Positions 9,616 to 19,489 are shown, numbered from the stretch's first letter. The stretch: 49,289 nucleotides of DNA from Terriglobales bacterium (GCA_015654835.1 JAATGG010000122.1:1-49289), one strand, 5' to 3'. Made by a program: numbers and translations. Notes: a model not told the origin generated them from the sequence alone.

Positions 9616-9658
9616 GTCAACAAAGATCCTGCCGAACTTATGCAGGGTCTTTGTTGAC
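9616..9658. terminator. Bidirectional hairpin terminator between convergent genes
   Basis: Two 17-base arms (9616-9632 and 9642-9658) are complementary except for one G-U wobble, around a 9-base loop. The stem starts 8 bases after the stop of the upstream + strand gene, and its right part encodes the last residues of the convergent AI-2E permease gene. T-rich flanks occur on the + side (TCTTTGTTG), so it probably serves both genes. Confidence 0.7.
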
Positions 9659-10669
9659 GAGATACTCATCCACCAGCACCGCCACCAGCACCGCGGTCGG
9701 CACTGAAACCAGTGCGCCCACAACACCCTCCAGCGCCGAGCCAAGCAGCAGGGCGACAAAAATCGCCAGCCCCGGCAGCCCTACCCTGCTCCTCATAATG
9801 CGCGGCGTAATAAATGAGTTCTCCACCTGCAGATAGACGGCAAAAAAGATAGCCACCCCCACCACCCGGCCCCACGAGTCGAGCGCCGCCACCAGCACCG
9901 CGAGCACCAGGCTCACCACCGCGCCCAGCACTGGAATAATGTTCAACAGCCCCGTCAACACGCCCAGCGCGTACGCATACCGCATGTGCAACGACACAAA
10001 AACGATGGTGCTGGTCACGCCGAGAATCACCATCAAGCTGCCCTGCCCCAGCAGCCATTTGCCCATGCGTCCCTCGGCCCGTTGCAGAGTCCGGTCCAGC
10101 CGCCCGCGGCTCTCCGGCTTAAAGAACGATAGAAACCAGCGATAGGCTCCCCCGCCCTCCAATATGAAATAAATCGTCAGCACGATGCCGGTCACCACGG
10201 CAAACAGCTTGCCCGCCCAGCTTCGGATCGACAGCAGAAGATACGTGGCTGCCTCGCTCACAAAGCCTTCCACCCGCGAGGTAATCTCTCCCGTGTTGAT
10301 CTGGTCCGCAAAGGGAATATGCTTGAGCTTCTCCAGCAGCACCGGCATCCGCGCCGGCATCTCTCCGGCAAACTCCTGCAGATCGGCAATGACCGGCGGC
10401 AACGCCAGAAAGCCGAAGAGAGCCAGCCCCCCCGCCACCGCCAGCAGCAGAACCAGTAGCGCCCACCCTCTGAACGGCTTCCAGCGCCCCACGCGCAGCT
10501 CGGCAATCGAGCGCACCACCGGCGTCAACACCACGGCGAACAGTCCGCTGACATAGAGCAGCACCAGAAAATCGCGGAGAAGCCATGCCGCATAGCAGCC
10601 CAGGGCCAACGTGAAGGCAAAGAGGATATCGCCGCGAAAATTGCGCGTGCTATCCGGAGATTCGATCAT
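9638..10669 (-). CDS. AI-2E family (PerM/YdiK-like) membrane permease
   Basis: Polytopic inner-membrane protein of 343 aa with the AI-2E exporter family pattern: two N-terminal membrane helices (ILFAFTLALGCYAAWLL, LVLLYVSGLFAVVLTPVV), a soluble segment, then a C-terminal membrane bundle containing LGVLTGLLNIIPVLGAVVSL and a final helix near ALLLGSALEGVVGALVSVPTAVL. Some members export autoinducer-2 and others act as ion antiporters, so substrate cannot be assigned. The start at 10669 (MIESPDS) has AGGA 9 nt upstream; a longer in-frame start at 10708 is less convincing. The 3' end overlaps the shared terminator hairpin. Confidence 0.88.
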   Translation of the reverse strand: MIESPDSTRNFRGDILFAFTLALGCYAAWLLRDFLVLLYVSGLFAVVLTPVVRSIAELRVGRWKPFRGWALLVLLLAVAGGLALFGFLALPPVIADLQEFAGEMPARMPVLLEKLKHIPFADQINTGEITSRVEGFVSEAATYLLLSIRSWAGKLFAVVTGIVLTIYFILEGGGAYRWFLSFFKPESRGRLDRTLQRAEGRMGKWLLGQGSLMVILGVTSTIVFVSLHMRYAYALGVLTGLLNIIPVLGAVVSLVLAVLVAALDSWGRVVGVAIFFAVYLQVENSFITPRIMRSRVGLPGLAIFVALLLGSALEGVVGALVSVPTAVLVAVLVDEYLVNKDPA

Positions 10670-10874
10670 GTACGGGATTCCTGACGCAGGCAAACACGAT
10701 GCCCGCAATAAGTTGGAGAACTTCTTGGAATAGGGCTCTTTCTAGTAAGACTCCCCCGCACACAGCCGAGTTGTCCAGCCCGTCGCGGGACGACACCATC
10801 TCAGACCGTCCGGCCCGCCTTTTACGCAGCCGCACAGCAGAAGGTAGGGAAACCTCAACTCCAGTCGGCGGCGG

Positions 10875-11651
10875 CTACTCGTCCCGCCCGCCGCCGCCGA
10901 GAATCGATCCCACAATGCCGCCCAGCAGCGCCCCGCCTGCAACCGACGTACCCTCGCGTCTCTCGCCGCTGGGCAGATATTCGCCGATCTGATGCGCCAA
11001 TCGCGAAATCGGCAGGGTCTGCAGCCACACCGTACCGGGCCCGGTCAACGAGGCCAGGAAAATTCCGTCTCCGCCGAACACCAGGTTCTTGATTCCTGGA
11101 ACCATCGTGATCTGGAACGACACCGACGTCTGAAATGCGCCCACATGCCCCGGATGCACGCGCAGCGTCTCTCCCGGCGCCAGGGTCTTCACGATCAGTT
11201 CGCCGGAAAGCTCCAGCCACGCCGTGCCGAAACCGCCGATCTTCTGCAGCAGAAATCCGTCTCCGCCAAAGATTCCCGCACCCAGCGTTTGCTGAAAACC
11301 AACCCCGATCGTCACCTGCGGCGTCGCGCACAAAAAGCCGTGCCGGTGCACCATGTATTCGAGGCCCTGTCCCACCTGTACCGGCAAAATATGTCCTGGC
11401 ACCTTGGTCGCAAACGCCACCTCGCCCGGATATTGCCACGCCCGGTACTCGGTCATGAAGATGCTTCCGCCGCCGGCCACGCGTTTCAGAATCCCAAACA
11501 GCCCGCCGCCTCCGCCCATCTGGCTGTGCGTCGCCATCTGAATCGAAGCCGTCATCCAAGACAGCTCGCCGCTCTCTGAGAACACACTCTCGTTCGGCTC
11601 AAGCTGCACTTCAAGCACGGGCATCGTCGTGCCCTGAATCCGTGTCTGCAT
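10875..11651 (-). CDS. AIM24 / TIGR00266 family protein
   Basis: Protein of the AIM24 family, a beta-helical TRAP-like fold of unclear biochemical role in bacteria. The Gly-rich N-terminal part (SQMGGGGGLFGILKRVAGGGS) and the repeated pattern around PGHILPVQVG, GGDGFLLQKIGGFGTAWL and PGIKNLVFGGDGIFLASLTGPG are characteristic. The C-terminus is Gly-rich (GGALLGGIVGSILGGGG) and could associate with a membrane. The start at 11651 has AGGAGA 8 nt upstream; the frame remains open upstream without a better start. It precedes the AI-2E permease gene on the same strand, 205 nt apart. Confidence 0.88.
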   Translation of the reverse strand: MQTRIQGTTMPVLEVQLEPNESVFSESGELSWMTASIQMATHSQMGGGGGLFGILKRVAGGGSIFMTEYRAWQYPGEVAFATKVPGHILPVQVGQGLEYMVHRHGFLCATPQVTIGVGFQQTLGAGIFGGDGFLLQKIGGFGTAWLELSGELIVKTLAPGETLRVHPGHVGAFQTSVSFQITMVPGIKNLVFGGDGIFLASLTGPGTVWLQTLPISRLAHQIGEYLPSGERREGTSVAGGALLGGIVGSILGGGGRDE

Positions 11652-11788
11652 CGGGAAGCTCTCCTTGTCCGCACACAGTGTACCTGCCGGGCCGCAAAAC
11701 CAAGCCGGCAAAACCAGCCCGCACGAACTATCTCATCTCTATTCCCCGCCCTCTGTGCTCAGTTCTCTGCCCCCTGTTCCCTGAATTT

Positions 11789-14224
11789 CTACTCCACGAT
11801 CTGCAAGCTGGTCTCCGCCGTCGCCAGCGAGTTGCCGCCCACCCATATCTTGTAAGTCGTCGGCTCCATCGTCCGCTTGATCTCCGCGTTATAAAAATTC
11901 AGCTCGTCGAATCCCAGCGGAAACTCCACATGCTTTGTCTCGCCCGGCTTGAGACTCACCCGCGTAAAGCCCTTCAATTCCCGCACCGGCTGCTCCACGC
12001 TGGCCGCCGTATTGCGGATATAGAGTTGCACCACTTCGGTCCCGGCCACACTGCCGGTATTCCTCACATCCGCGCCCACCGTCACCAGCGGCTTGTCCCG
12101 CGAGGCAAGCGCCTCCCGCACCGGAACCTCGCCGCGGTCGATCGTCGGCTGCGCATAGCTGAACCGCGTGTAGCTCAGCCCCCAGCCAAATGGAAACAGC
12201 GCCGAATTCTCCTCGTCCATATACCGCGACATGAACTTCTCCCCGGCGTTCTGCGGCAAATGGCTCAAGTCGCCATGCGCCGGCCGCCCGGTGGGCAGTT
12301 GCGCATAATAAAGAGGTTCCTGGCCAACCGACCGCGGCAAACCGGCAGGCAGCTTGCCTGAAGGATTCACGTCGCCGAACAGCACATCGGCCACCGCATG
12401 GCCGCCTTCGATACCTGGACTCCAGGCCTCCAGAATCGCAGGCACATGGTTGGCTGCCCATTTCAGTTCCAGCGGACGCCCCGCCAGCACCACCAGAATC
12501 ACCGGCTTGCCGGTAGCGACGACGGCTTCCAAAAGCTGCTCCTGCGCGCCCGTAAAGCCAAGCTCGGTGCGGCTCGACGCCTCGCCCTCCATCCAGTTGG
12601 TATTTTCACCCAAAGCCAATATCGCGACGTCCGCCTTTTGGGCCGTTTCCACCGCCTCGGCAATCGTCTTTGCATCGTCGGGAACAGCCTCCGCCGGAGC
12701 CTCTGCGGCTACGCCGGTAAAGCTGACCCGCCGCAACACGTTGGCGTCCTCGCCTGAGAGCAAATCGCAGCCCTGCGCATACAGCAGCCGGCCGCCCAAC
12801 CGTTCCGCAAGCGCCTCCCGCAGCGTCACAACATATTTCGGATCGCCGGTAACTGTCCATGCGCCCAGCAGGTCGCGCCGGTCGTCGGCCAGCGGACCGA
12901 TCAACGCCACCTTCTTCGCTTTGGCCGTGAGCGGCAGCAGCGCCCCCGCTCCCTCGACAGCATCGTTCTTGAGCAACACCATCGTCTCGTCCGCTACCTT
13001 GCGGACTGCCGCGCGGCGCTCCGGCGTGGCGTCATACGTTGGCCTGGGCTGCGTATACGGATGCTCGAAAAGGCCCAGCGCAAACTTCACCCGCAGAATG
13101 CGCCGTACCGCCTCGTCCACTGCCGACTCGGGAATCTTTTCCGAGCGCACCTGCGCCCCGAGCACCGTGCCATAAAGATTGCCCTCCATGTCCATGTCCA
13201 CGCCGGCCTCAAGCGCCTTGCGGGCCACCGCCGGGCCGTCACCGATGGAGTGGTTCATCAACTCCGACACCGCACCCCAGTCCGAAACGACAAAGCCGTC
13301 GAAGCCCCACTCCTTGCGCAAAATCTGCGTCAGGATAAAAGGATTCGCCGTAGCCGGAACGCCATTGAGGGAGTTAAACGAGCTCATCAGCGTAGCCGCG
13401 CCCGCCGCCACCGCCGCCCGGTACGGCTCCAGATAAACCTGCCGCAGCGTGATCTCGCCCATGTCCACCGCGTTGTAGTCGCGTCCGGCAATCGCCGCGC
13501 CGTAGGCCGCGAAATGCTTCACACTCACCGCCGCGGAGTCGGGCTTGGACAAGTCATCCTGCTGATATCCCTTCACCCAGGCCCGCGCCATCGCCGAACT
13601 CAAATAGGGGTCCTCGCCGTTGGACTCGATAATCCTCCCCCAGCGCGCATCGCGGGCAATATCCACCATGGGTGAAAAGACCCAGGCAATGCCATCGGCG
13701 CGAGCCTCCACCGCACCCGTACGGGCTACCGTCTCAGCCGCCTCCGGGTCCCAGCTCGCCGCTACCGCCAGGGGTACAGGGAAGGTCGTCCGGTGGCCGT
13801 GGATCACGTCCAGTCCAAAAAGAATGGGGATATGCAGCCGCGATTTTTCCATCGCGATGTGCTGGTAATGGTTGGTCTTCTCCGCTCCCACCACGTTCAG
13901 CATCGAACCCACCTGGCCCTTGGTCACCAGGTCTTCGTAGGTCAAATTCGAGGCATTCGGTCCGGTGGCAAATCCCGCCGAATATTGCACCAACTGCCCG
14001 ATCTTCTCGTCCAGCGTCATCTTCTTCAGCAACGCCTCGACCCGCGCATTCAGTTCCTTTGCCGCCAACTGCGGATTGGGTTCCGGCCTCGCCGCGCCCG
14101 GCCTCGGCTGGGCTCCGGCAAAGGAAGAGGCAAATCCGATCAGCAACAACAGCAACAACCAAATCCGTAAAGAGCGAAGTGATAGAGAGCGACAAAAAAA
14201 AGAGCGAAGTGAAAATATATTCAT
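11789..14224 (-). CDS. bglX: Glycoside hydrolase family 3 beta-glucosidase (periplasmic, BglX-like)
   Basis: Exported exo-acting beta-glycosidase of about 811 aa. A signal peptide is visible (LLLLLLIGFASSFAGAQ). The GH3 N-terminal barrel starts at MTLDEKIGQLVQYS and contains GLDVIHGHRTTFP, KHFAAYGA and the nucleophile Asp315 in GFVVSDWGAVSE. The second alpha/beta domain includes LGENTNWMEGEASSRTELG, and a fibronectin-III-like C-terminal domain ends the protein. The start at 14224 is the best ATG next to the signal peptide. The DNA coding the leader holds a 14-base direct repeat with 30-bp spacing (14169 and 14199) and an A-run of 8, giving the odd duplicated leader SLRSFFCRSLSLRSL. Probably acts on cello- or other beta-glucooligosaccharides. 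Confidence 0.92.
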   Translation of the reverse strand: MNIFSLRSFFCRSLSLRSLRIWLLLLLLIGFASSFAGAQPRPGAARPEPNPQLAAKELNARVEALLKKMTLDEKIGQLVQYSAGFATGPNASNLTYEDLVTKGQVGSMLNVVGAEKTNHYQHIAMEKSRLHIPILFGLDVIHGHRTTFPVPLAVAASWDPEAAETVARTGAVEARADGIAWVFSPMVDIARDARWGRIIESNGEDPYLSSAMARAWVKGYQQDDLSKPDSAAVSVKHFAAYGAAIAGRDYNAVDMGEITLRQVYLEPYRAAVAAGAATLMSSFNSLNGVPATANPFILTQILRKEWGFDGFVVSDWGAVSELMNHSIGDGPAVARKALEAGVDMDMEGNLYGTVLGAQVRSEKIPESAVDEAVRRILRVKFALGLFEHPYTQPRPTYDATPERRAAVRKVADETMVLLKNDAVEGAGALLPLTAKAKKVALIGPLADDRRDLLGAWTVTGDPKYVVTLREALAERLGGRLLYAQGCDLLSGEDANVLRRVSFTGVAAEAPAEAVPDDAKTIAEAVETAQKADVAILALGENTNWMEGEASSRTELGFTGAQEQLLEAVVATGKPVILVVLAGRPLELKWAANHVPAILEAWSPGIEGGHAVADVLFGDVNPSGKLPAGLPRSVGQEPLYYAQLPTGRPAHGDLSHLPQNAGEKFMSRYMDEENSALFPFGWGLSYTRFSYAQPTIDRGEVPVREALASRDKPLVTVGADVRNTGSVAGTEVVQLYIRNTAASVEQPVRELKGFTRVSLKPGETKHVEFPLGFDELNFYNAEIKRTMEPTTYKIWVGGNSLATAETSLQIVE

Positions 14225-14381
14225 GGCGTGGTCATCATAAACTGCTTGCGCTACGCTTGCCCGGCCGAGGTGACCTTCAAACGCTCTCCCCTCGCAAAGC
14301 GCCGTGCCCCCAACATTCCAAAGAAGATGGGCCCCCACTGCCGCAAAGCCTCCAAATGCTCTACTCTTGCCTGAGACGTGC

Positions 14382-15254
14382 ATGATCCACTTTCTTCGAC
14401 AATTCCAAAAGGCCGTCTGGCAGGCCCTCGCCCACGACGTGCTCAATACGGCGAAGGCCTCAGCCTACTCCGGGATGCTGATGCTGTTCCCCGCCCTGCT
14501 GGTCATCACCACGGTGCTTGCCCAGGTGCCGGAAGGAACCACGCTGGTGGGCGAATTTCGCGGAGTTTTCGACCAGTTTTTGCCCGCCGACTCGCTGACG
14601 CTGCTCCAGTCCGCGCTTGAAACCCGCCGCATCCACTCGGCCCAGTTGGTTTTCTCCGCCCTCTCGTTCAGCATCTTTGCCGCCCTCGGCCTCATGCTGT
14701 CGCTCATGGAGGGTTTTCGCCGCGCTTATCGTCTGCCCCGCGACGACTGGGGCTTTTGGAAGCGCCGGCTCCAGGCCCTGCTCCTCATGCCTATCGTGCT
14801 GGTTCCCCTCTCCCTCGCCACCGTCGTCATCGTCTTCGGCCACCAGTTCGAGCTGTGGATGGTCGATAATGCCGGCCACGAAATGCGCGCCATCGTGCTC
14901 TTCTTTTGGAGAATGGTTCGCTGGGCCATTGCCTTCGGCACCAGCATCACGGTGCTCGCCGCGCTCTATCACTTCGGCACAAAACGCAGGGAACATTGGG
15001 TTTGGGTCATCCCCGGCGCACTCGCTGCCACCTTCCTCTGGTTCCCCGCCACCCTGGCCTTTGGATGGTATGTGACCCGCATCGCCGACTACTCCATGTT
15101 TTATGGCTCGTTCGGCGCCGGCATCGCCACCCTGGTCTGGCTCTACATCACCTCGTTCAGCGCGCTCCTCGGCGCGGAACTCAATGGCGTCCTGTTTCGG
15201 GAGCGGCAAGCCCGGATCTGCGGCGATTCCGTCTCGGCTTCTTCCAGTCTGTGA
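14382..15254 (+). CDS. YihY/BrkB family inner-membrane protein
   Basis: Polytopic membrane protein of 290 aa, formerly annotated as ribonuclease BN. The family pattern is present: an amphipathic N-terminus (FLRQFQKAVWQALAHD), SAYSGMLMLFPALLVITTVLAQ, then several membrane helices including LLMPIVLVPLSLATVVIVFG, WVWVIPGALAATFLWFPATLAF, and the C-terminal signature SMFYGSFGAGIATLVWLYITSFSALLGAELN. Function is unestablished; the tRNA-processing role once given to this family belongs to another protein. ATG at 14382 is chosen because the hydrophobic pattern begins just after it. Divergent from the GH3 gene. Confidence 0.9.
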   Translation: MIHFLRQFQKAVWQALAHDVLNTAKASAYSGMLMLFPALLVITTVLAQVPEGTTLVGEFRGVFDQFLPADSLTLLQSALETRRIHSAQLVFSALSFSIFAALGLMLSLMEGFRRAYRLPRDDWGFWKRRLQALLLMPIVLVPLSLATVVIVFGHQFELWMVDNAGHEMRAIVLFFWRMVRWAIAFGTSITVLAALYHFGTKRREHWVWVIPGALAATFLWFPATLAFGWYVTRIADYSMFYGSFGAGIATLVWLYITSFSALLGAELNGVLFRERQARICGDSVSASSSL

Positions 15255-15392
15255 TTGTTCTCACCGACCATGAGGGGGGCCGCCATGCATGATAACTAGG
15301 GGTCATACGTCAAAGCGCCTCCGTGTACAATGAAGCGGGCCGCACACCGATCAACCCATTTACCTAACTGAAACATCCCTGGAGCATTCTCA

Positions 15393-17021
15393 ATGCCGTT
15401 CGCTGAACTCAGCCTGACCGATTCCGCATCTCAACGCCGCGCAAAGATCGTTGCTACCCTCGGCCCGGCTTCCAATACCGAGCCCGTCTTTCGGGACTTG
15501 GTGCGCGCGGGCGTCGATGTGGTCCGCTTGAACTTTTCTCATGGCACTCACGAAGAGAAACTGGCGCTGATCCAAATGATCCGCAAAGTGAGCCGTGAGG
15601 AGCATAAGCCGCTCTGCATCCTGGGCGATCTGCAGGGACCCAAGATCCGCACCGCCAAGCTCAAGGATCGCCAACCCGTACTGCTCAAGGCCGGCCAGCG
15701 CCTCACCATTACGCCGCGCGACATCATGGGCACCGCCACCCTCGTGGGCACCACCTTCAAGACTCTCGCGGAGAACGTCGAGCAAGGCTCGCGCATTCTG
15801 CTCTCCGACGGCCTCATCGAACTGCGCGTCCATGAAGTCGACGGCGACGACGTTGTTTGCGACATCATCAATGGCGGCATGCTCGGCGAGCACAAGGGCA
15901 TCAACCTTCCCGGCATCCCGGTGCGCGTTCCTTCGCTCACTGAAAAGGACGCAATCGATCTTGAGTTCGCGCTCAAGGCCGGCGTCGACGCCATCGCCGT
16001 CTCCTTCGTGCGTACCGCCGAAGACATTCGCCTGGTCCGCAACCGCGTTGCCGCGTACGGCAGCGAAACCTGGATCATCGCCAAGCTCGAAAAGCCTCAG
16101 GCCATCGAACACCTCGACAGCATTTTGCAGGCTGCCGACGGCGTCATGGTTGCCCGCGGCGATCTCGGCGTCGAGGTTCCTCCGGAAAAGGTTCCCGCCA
16201 TCCAGAAGCTCATCATCCGCCGCGCCAGTGAGTACCGCAAGCCGGTCATCACCGCCACCCAGATGCTGGAGTCGATGATCGAAAACCCGCGCCCCACCCG
16301 CGCAGAAGCCTCCGACGTTGCGAATGCCGTTTATGACGGAACCGACGCCGTGATGCTCTCCGGTGAGTCGGCCGTCGGCAAGTATCCCGTGGAAGCAGTC
16401 GCCATGATGGCCCGCATCGTCACCGAAGCGGAACACACCATCAAGGAACAGGGCGGCAGCTATCACGCGCATGCTCGCGAGACCTACCTCTCCATCGCCG
16501 AGACCATCTGCGAAGCCACCGCTCATGCCGCCGAAGATCTCGATCTGCGCGGCATCGCCATGTTCACCGAGACGGGAACCACGGCTCGGCAGCTTTCCAA
16601 ATACCACCCCGCAGCGCCCATCTTCGCGTTCAGCCCGGTGGAACTCACCATCAACCGGCTCAACCTGCTCTGGGGCACCATTCCGATCCGCTGCCCCAAG
16701 GTCAACTCCACCGAAGCGATGGTCGATTTGGCCGAGAGCCTGCTTGAACAGGGCGGTTTCGTCAAGAATCGCGAAGTCATCGCGGTCGTTGCCGGTACCC
16801 GCACCAAGTCCGGCTCCACAAACTTCTTGCGGCTGCATGTCTTAGGCGAGCGCCCGCAGGAAGAAGGCCGCTTCCTCTCCACAGCAGACGAGGAACCGGA
16901 GCCCGAGCCCGAAGTGGTTGCCGGCGCCGCTCCCGCACCTGTACCCGCAGCCAAGTCCAAGCGCACTGCCGCCAAGGCCACCAGGGTCAAGGCGGGTAGA
17001 ACAACCTCGCGCCGCAAGTAA
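15393..17021 (+). CDS. pyk: Pyruvate kinase
   Basis: Glycolytic enzyme making pyruvate and ATP from phosphoenolpyruvate and ADP. Clear motifs: RRAKIVATLGPAS at the N-terminus, RLNFSHG, the catalytic lysine and metal-binding segment WIIAKLEKPQAIEHLD, the signature MVARGDLGVEVP, and TATQMLESMIENPRPTRAEASDVANAV. The C-terminal allosteric domain follows. The last 55 or so residues are an extra Pro/Glu then Ala/Lys/Arg-rich tail (ending TTSRRK) beyond the normal 470-480 aa length. Ribosome site GGAG lies before the ATG. It is followed directly by a strong terminator, and base composition changes beyond that point. Confidence 0.97.
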   Translation: MPFAELSLTDSASQRRAKIVATLGPASNTEPVFRDLVRAGVDVVRLNFSHGTHEEKLALIQMIRKVSREEHKPLCILGDLQGPKIRTAKLKDRQPVLLKAGQRLTITPRDIMGTATLVGTTFKTLAENVEQGSRILLSDGLIELRVHEVDGDDVVCDIINGGMLGEHKGINLPGIPVRVPSLTEKDAIDLEFALKAGVDAIAVSFVRTAEDIRLVRNRVAAYGSETWIIAKLEKPQAIEHLDSILQAADGVMVARGDLGVEVPPEKVPAIQKLIIRRASEYRKPVITATQMLESMIENPRPTRAEASDVANAVYDGTDAVMLSGESAVGKYPVEAVAMMARIVTEAEHTIKEQGGSYHAHARETYLSIAETICEATAHAAEDLDLRGIAMFTETGTTARQLSKYHPAAPIFAFSPVELTINRLNLLWGTIPIRCPKVNSTEAMVDLAESLLEQGGFVKNREVIAVVAGTRTKSGSTNFLRLHVLGERPQEEGRFLSTADEEPEPEPEVVAGAAPAPVPAAKSKRTAAKATRVKAGRTTSRRK

Positions 17022-17038
17022 GCCGCGCGTCCTGCAAT

Positions 17039-17082
17039 AACAAGAAAGCGCCACTCCCGGCTGGGAGTGGCGCTTTCTTGTT
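17039..17082 (+). terminator. Rho-independent-type terminator of pyk
   Basis: A perfect 20-bp inverted repeat (arms 17039-17058 and 17063-17082) with loop GGCT, 17 bases after the pyk stop codon. The 3' arm ends in CTTTCTTGTT, giving a moderately U-rich end. The same stem read backwards would also stop transcription entering from the right. Confidence 0.88.
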
Positions 17083-17362
17083 GATGATGAGGAACTTTCT
17101 TTTGAAGGGGCGCGGGCTTCGCGAGACACGGAAACTCAGCCGAGTGGAGGGTACATGCTTCAGCCTCTGGGGAATATGTTTACCGCTGAATTGCCTTCCT
17201 GGGGGACAACGGGCCAAGCGATGAGGGTAAAGAGTCGATATCAATTTGATACACCAGGCCAGATGTTGCCCAATATTGCAAATTGAGACACGACGCAGAG
17301 ATTCCTCCTCGACTTCCATAATTATCCGCTTCATACTGACGCCTAAGGTCTGGAGAAGATCT

Positions 17363-19489
17363 ATGGATGAGAGCGATCGCGCTCGCTCCGCACATTCGAG
17401 TGGAGGCCGGGATCAGAAGACGGACAGAACAGCGGACGAAAGCGCGCTGCTGCTCGAAAGCATAACTGACTACGCCATCTTCATGCTTGACGTTGACGGC
17501 CATGTTGTCAGTTGGAATAGCGGGGCTGAGCGCCTCAAAGGCTACAAGGCAGACGAGATAATCGGGCAGCATTTCTCGCGATTTTACTTGGAAAGCGACA
17601 ACAACAGCGGAAAGCCCGCAAGAGAGCTGCAGATTGCGATTCGCGAAGGAAGGTTTGAGGAAGAAGGGTGGCGGGTTCGTCGAGACGGCAGCTTGTTCTG
17701 GGCCAACGTGATTATTACAACGATGCGCGACGACTTCGGAAGAGTGCGAGGCTTCTCGAAGGTTACGCATGATATAACGGAACGCCATCAGGCAGAGGAA
17801 TCTCTTCGCCAAGCGGAGGAGCGGTATCGACGGATATTCGAAGGGGCTGTAGTTGGAATCTTTCAGACGACCCCGGAGGGGCAATGCCTCAGCATAAACC
17901 CTGCAGTAGCCAAGATATTTGGCTTCGAGTCTCCGGCGGAGTTGATGGCGAGTGGAAGTTACATCACACACCAGGGTTACATGGATCTCCGTGAACGAAA
18001 ACTATGCAAGGTCCGGATTGAGAAGACCGGAATCTTACGTAACATCGAATATCAGGCAAATCGCAAAGACGGCAGCACGATCTGGTTGATGGAAAACGTG
18101 CGCATAGTGCGTGATCCTTCGGGAACGGTCCTCTATTACGAAGGAACATTGACCGACATCACCGACCGCAAGATCGCTGAAGAACGAGTCCACTATCTTG
18201 CATACCATGATGCTCTGACAGGGCTCGCGAATCGATCGCTCTTTCTGGACCGACTCACAAAGGCAATAGCTCGTTCCCGGCGCGACAACGACAAGATTGC
18301 AGTGCTCTTCCTCGATCTCGACCAATTTAAGATTATTAACGATTCCTTCGGCCATTCTACTGGGGATCACCTTCTTCAGGAGGCTGCAAAAAGGCTGGGA
18401 GATGTAACTCGGGAACAAGACACAATTGCACGGTTGAGCGGAGATGAGTTCATCGTGATGCTCACTGGGATCGAGGAGCCTTTTGAAGTGGCGGCAGTTG
18501 CCACACGTTTCTTGAGCATAATTGCTCCAGAGTTCAACGTCCTCGATCAGGGCTTTTTTATGACGTGCAGCATTGGCATCAGCATCTTTCCAGAACATGG
18601 TCTTGATGGCGAAACCCTGATCAAGAATGCAGACGCGGCCATGTATAGTGCCAAAGACAATGGGCGTAATAACTTCCAGTTCTTCACAAAGGACTTAAAT
18701 GATAAAGCTACAGAGCAACTGAGATTAGGCAACGGATTGCGTAAGGCAGTCGAGAAAGATGAACTATTCCTGATGTATCAACCACAGCTAGACCTGAGGA
18801 GTGGACGGATCGTTGGCTTGGAAGCGCTCCTTCGCTGGCAACATCCCACGTTTGGTCTTGTCCCGCCGGATAGATTCATTCCGATTGCAGAGAACAGCGG
18901 CCTCATTGTCTCGATCGGTGAATGGGTAATCAGAACTGTCTGTCGCCAGATATGCATATGGCAAGGTCAAGGCCTTATCAGGATTCCTACAGCAGTAAAT
19001 GTATCTGCGGCGCAGTTTCGCCATCGCGGCTTTGTCGAATTGATTGGCGAGATCCTCTCAGAGACGGAAGTTGCGCCGGAATACTTGGAACTAGAGTTGA
19101 CTGAAACACTTCTACTGTCGACCGGACATATAACAATTGCTCTTCTTGGAGAGTTAAAAGCCATGGGTGTGTCGTTGACAATTGATGATTTCGGGACCGG
19201 ATATTCCAGCCTCAGCTATTTGAAGCTATTTCCAATAGGCAGGCTCAAGATCGACCGATCATTTATACAACATGTCGCCGACGACCACGATGATGCAGCC
19301 ATCGCGGCAGCAATTATCGGTATTGCAAAACAGTTAAACCTGAAGGTAATTGCAGAGGGCGTGGAGGATGAGGCACAAGTATCATTCCTGCGAGCACACA
19401 GTTGCGACGAGATTCAGGGATACTATTTCAGCCAACCTCTGACCGTCGAAGCAGTGACCGAAAAACTGCGCGACAAGAGTATCACCTGA
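17363..19489 (+). CDS. PAS-PAS-GGDEF-EAL cyclic-di-GMP signalling protein
   Basis: Predicted cytoplasmic sensor of 708 aa that makes and/or breaks cyclic di-GMP. Domain order: PAS 1 (about residues 30-140, ITDYAIFMLDVDGHVVSWN to SKVTHDITER), PAS 2 (about 150-270, ending GTLTDITDRKIAEE), GGDEF (DALTGLANRSLFLDRL onward) and EAL. The diguanylate cyclase signature reads SGDEF at residues 359-363, so the first Gly is replaced; some such variants stay active. The phosphodiesterase motif EAL is intact at 487-489 (LEALLRW), as is DDFGTGYSSL, so hydrolysis is the safer prediction. ATG at 17363 has GGAGAA 6 nt upstream. No membrane segment is visible. Lower G+C than pyk next door. A transposase remnant starts 20 nt after the stop. 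Confidence 0.92.
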   Translation: MDESDRARSAHSSGGRDQKTDRTADESALLLESITDYAIFMLDVDGHVVSWNSGAERLKGYKADEIIGQHFSRFYLESDNNSGKPARELQIAIREGRFEEEGWRVRRDGSLFWANVIITTMRDDFGRVRGFSKVTHDITERHQAEESLRQAEERYRRIFEGAVVGIFQTTPEGQCLSINPAVAKIFGFESPAELMASGSYITHQGYMDLRERKLCKVRIEKTGILRNIEYQANRKDGSTIWLMENVRIVRDPSGTVLYYEGTLTDITDRKIAEERVHYLAYHDALTGLANRSLFLDRLTKAIARSRRDNDKIAVLFLDLDQFKIINDSFGHSTGDHLLQEAAKRLGDVTREQDTIARLSGDEFIVMLTGIEEPFEVAAVATRFLSIIAPEFNVLDQGFFMTCSIGISIFPEHGLDGETLIKNADAAMYSAKDNGRNNFQFFTKDLNDKATEQLRLGNGLRKAVEKDELFLMYQPQLDLRSGRIVGLEALLRWQHPTFGLVPPDRFIPIAENSGLIVSIGEWVIRTVCRQICIWQGQGLIRIPTAVNVSAAQFRHRGFVELIGEILSETEVAPEYLELELTETLLLSTGHITIALLGELKAMGVSLTIDDFGTGYSSLSYLKLFPIGRLKIDRSFIQHVADDHDDAAIAAAIIGIAKQLNLKVIAEGVEDEAQVSFLRAHSCDEIQGYYFSQPLTVEAVTEKLRDKSIT

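Noticed and set aside
17180..17971. Minus-strand reading frame of 263 codons beginning inside the GGDEF-EAL gene
   Set aside because: It is antisense to the PAS domains and has no ribosome site or recognisable domain.
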